64,000 nt of DNA, from positions 9,085,927 to 9,149,926 of the forward strand of contig OZ004582.1 of assembly GCA_963924555.1 (NCBI GenBank). The letters are read 5' to 3'. The notes below the pieces were generated by a model. It searched no databases and was not told the DNA's origin. It worked only from the letters and a program-made list of their open reading frames with translations. The translations under genes and the position numbers were made by a program. Below are positions 62,795 to 64,000 of the stretch, piece after piece; the stretch's first letter is position 1; every line of letters starts with the position of its first letter. This stretch comes from Crambe crambe. Taxonomy: Eukaryota; Porifera; Demospongiae; Poecilosclerida; Crambeidae.

Positions 62795-63112
62795 CCAAAC
62801 TGATAACTTCATCATCATGCTCCTCAAGTCAATCACTTTTGTTTGTATAGTCATTAAATTAACTTTATAATTTTGGAATCATAATTACCCGACTATAGTT
62901 ATAATGGAGCCGCATGGATGAAGATGAAACCCCCAAATAATGGACACACTTGGGACCCAGCCCTTGTCCTTTCATAGAGAGATTGTTGTCTTTTGGAGGT
63001 TATTTTGAGGTTTGTCCTCTTTCAGAGTTCAATTAATATGAAATTTGTGTTAACAATAATATTTGCCACAATGATAATTATTATGCTGATAACAAGTCTT
63101 AAATTTGTTTGA
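62795..63112. other. Convergent 3' region with truncated MITE
   Basis: It holds a 3'-truncated MITE copy at about 62930-63030 (CCCCCAAATAATGGACACAC, then TTGTCCTCTTTCAGAG). No gene is seen. Confidence 0.6.
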
Positions 63113-63946
63113 TCAGAGGTCAGGTTGACGATATCTGGCCTCTCTTTGGTCATTTTTAGCATGTGACTTAAGCATATCCATGACCTCATTATCATAATTG
63201 GCAGGAGTTTCCTCTTTGCCCGTGATCCAGTAATACAGCTGCCAGTCGTTGCTAGGACGATTGATGATGTCATCATAGAGATCGAGTTGGGATTGGGTCA
63301 TGTCTTTAAGGTGGGCAGCAGCAAAGGTACTGTATGGAAATAAATTGAGAGAATTTTGATGGTGACTTCACTATGCTTTCTATAGCTAGCTAGCTCCAAC
63401 GCTCACCTCAATAGCAATCCATTTTCAAGCATACCCCTCTTCCTGAAAAAAAATATTTAACTAAATAAGGGCATTGAAATAACGAAAAGTATCACTTGGC
63501 AGTTTTCAATTAAACAGTTTTGAGGCATGATCTCTCAAGAAAGGGGAAGTACCCTTTAATATCTACCTGCTTTGGTAGAGAAGTCTAGCTCTTTTCACCG
63601 CCAAGGGTTCACCTTTACGAGGAACATAATTAGGCATCAGGGCATCTTCACTTTCTTTGCTATCAAAACCTCCTGGACTCCTTAGCCCTGAGGCAGTGGA
63701 AAAACGAGTTACAATGAATTGAAGGGGTGGGGATCCTCCTGTAATTAAAGTTGTGCCAATTCGTGGGCCAGCATCTGCCCTGATGAGACTCCTCAAGATA
63801 GAGTAGCTGTAATATCCTGTAGATCTGAGAAGAGGAAAATTCAGAACGCTCTTCCCCTTCAAAAGAGCCCGAAGAAAAGCATGAGACATTTCTTTTTGTT
63901 TATGCTGAGTCAGCGTATATTGCAGAGTTGTAACGTTTGAGTCCAT
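63113..63946 (-). CDS. SDHAF2: Succinate dehydrogenase assembly factor 2
   Basis: Three exons on the - strand: 63567-63946, 63407-63442, 63113-63329 (633 nt, 210 aa from the first ATG); phases agree. SDHAF2 (yeast Sdh5) promotes covalent FAD attachment to the SDHA flavoprotein in the mitochondrial matrix. Diagnostic sequence: VKRARLLYQSRKRGMLENG, LLLSTFAAAHLKDMT, DLYDDIINRPSNDWQLYYW, then NEVMDMLKSHAKND and a PDL end. The N-terminal 100 residues are Ser/Arg-rich and low in acidic residues, fitting a mitochondrial presequence. The internal ATG at 63889 (MSHAFLRALLKGKSVLNF) gives a more typical presequence and a 191-residue protein, so it may be the real start. Exon 2 is a 36-nt microexon spanning the conserved RGMLE motif. 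Convergent with EMC10. Confidence 0.92.
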
Positions 63947-64000
63947 AAATAGACTTGCTACGTTCCGGTACGTACGTTGAGCTGAGCCGGCTAGCTAGTC
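63947..64000. promoter_or_regulatory. SDHAF2 5' flank (cut by window)
   Basis: Includes GGTACGTACGT and CTACGTTCCGG. Too short to interpret. Confidence 0.3.

Overview
The window is eukaryotic and animal. It has spliced genes with short GT-AG introns, AT-rich DNA with many AGCT-type repeats, and orthologues of animal genes (SYCP3, CCP2/3 carboxypeptidase, EMC10, SDHAF2, a CDP-alcohol phosphotransferase, ATGL-type patatin lipases). The compact gene spacing and the receptor-like family in the middle suggest a demosponge, possibly Amphimedon. That taxonomic call is inference. All exon boundaries were found by eye from splice signals and reading-phase continuity.

Left part (1-6.7 kb): two convergent patatin-like (PNPLA1-5/ATGL type) lipase genes. 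The + gene lacks its 5' end because of the window edge. The - gene is complete in seven exons.

Middle (6.9-45.5 kb): a tandem array of single-exon genes for about 570-residue multi-pass membrane proteins. Each has a signal peptide, a short Cys-rich ectodomain, a CxxC...CxxC juxtamembrane module, roughly 7-10 hydrophobic segments and usually a C-terminal NEYTPL-type tail. Ten ORFs are intact. Six loci are broken or truncated: two at the left edge, two 5'-truncated copies and two 57-codon 5' fragments. The layout is [PNPLA exon 1, - strand] then [array genes, + strand], repeated three times. Iterations 2 and 3 form a recent direct duplication with a unit of about 16.95 kb (about 11245-28224 and 28225-45173) whose breakpoints lie inside homologous array genes. 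The duplicates are nearly identical, except that the ectodomain of one gene pair and the promoter of another have diverged. Array genes use two kinds of upstream region: a TCCATTAG element plus TATAAAA, or GCGCATGCG plus a TATA-like box.

Right part (45.6-64 kb): five single-copy genes packed tightly. In order they are a 22-exon cytosolic carboxypeptidase (CCP2/3, tubulin deglutamylase type), a choline/ethanolamine phosphotransferase, SYCP3 on the - strand (meiotic chromosome axis), EMC10 head-to-head with SYCP3 across a 168-bp bidirectional promoter, and SDHAF2 on the - strand. Introns and spacers here carry many copies of a TA-flanked MITE with CAGTGGAACC ends. A SYCP3 intron holds a MULE-like MITE with 66-bp inverted ends and a perfect 10-bp target duplication.

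The best candidate for an undescribed system is the receptor-like array. Its cores appear homogenised by gene conversion, its ectodomains vary, and it is recently and repeatedly amplified. Its ligand and function cannot be read from sequence.
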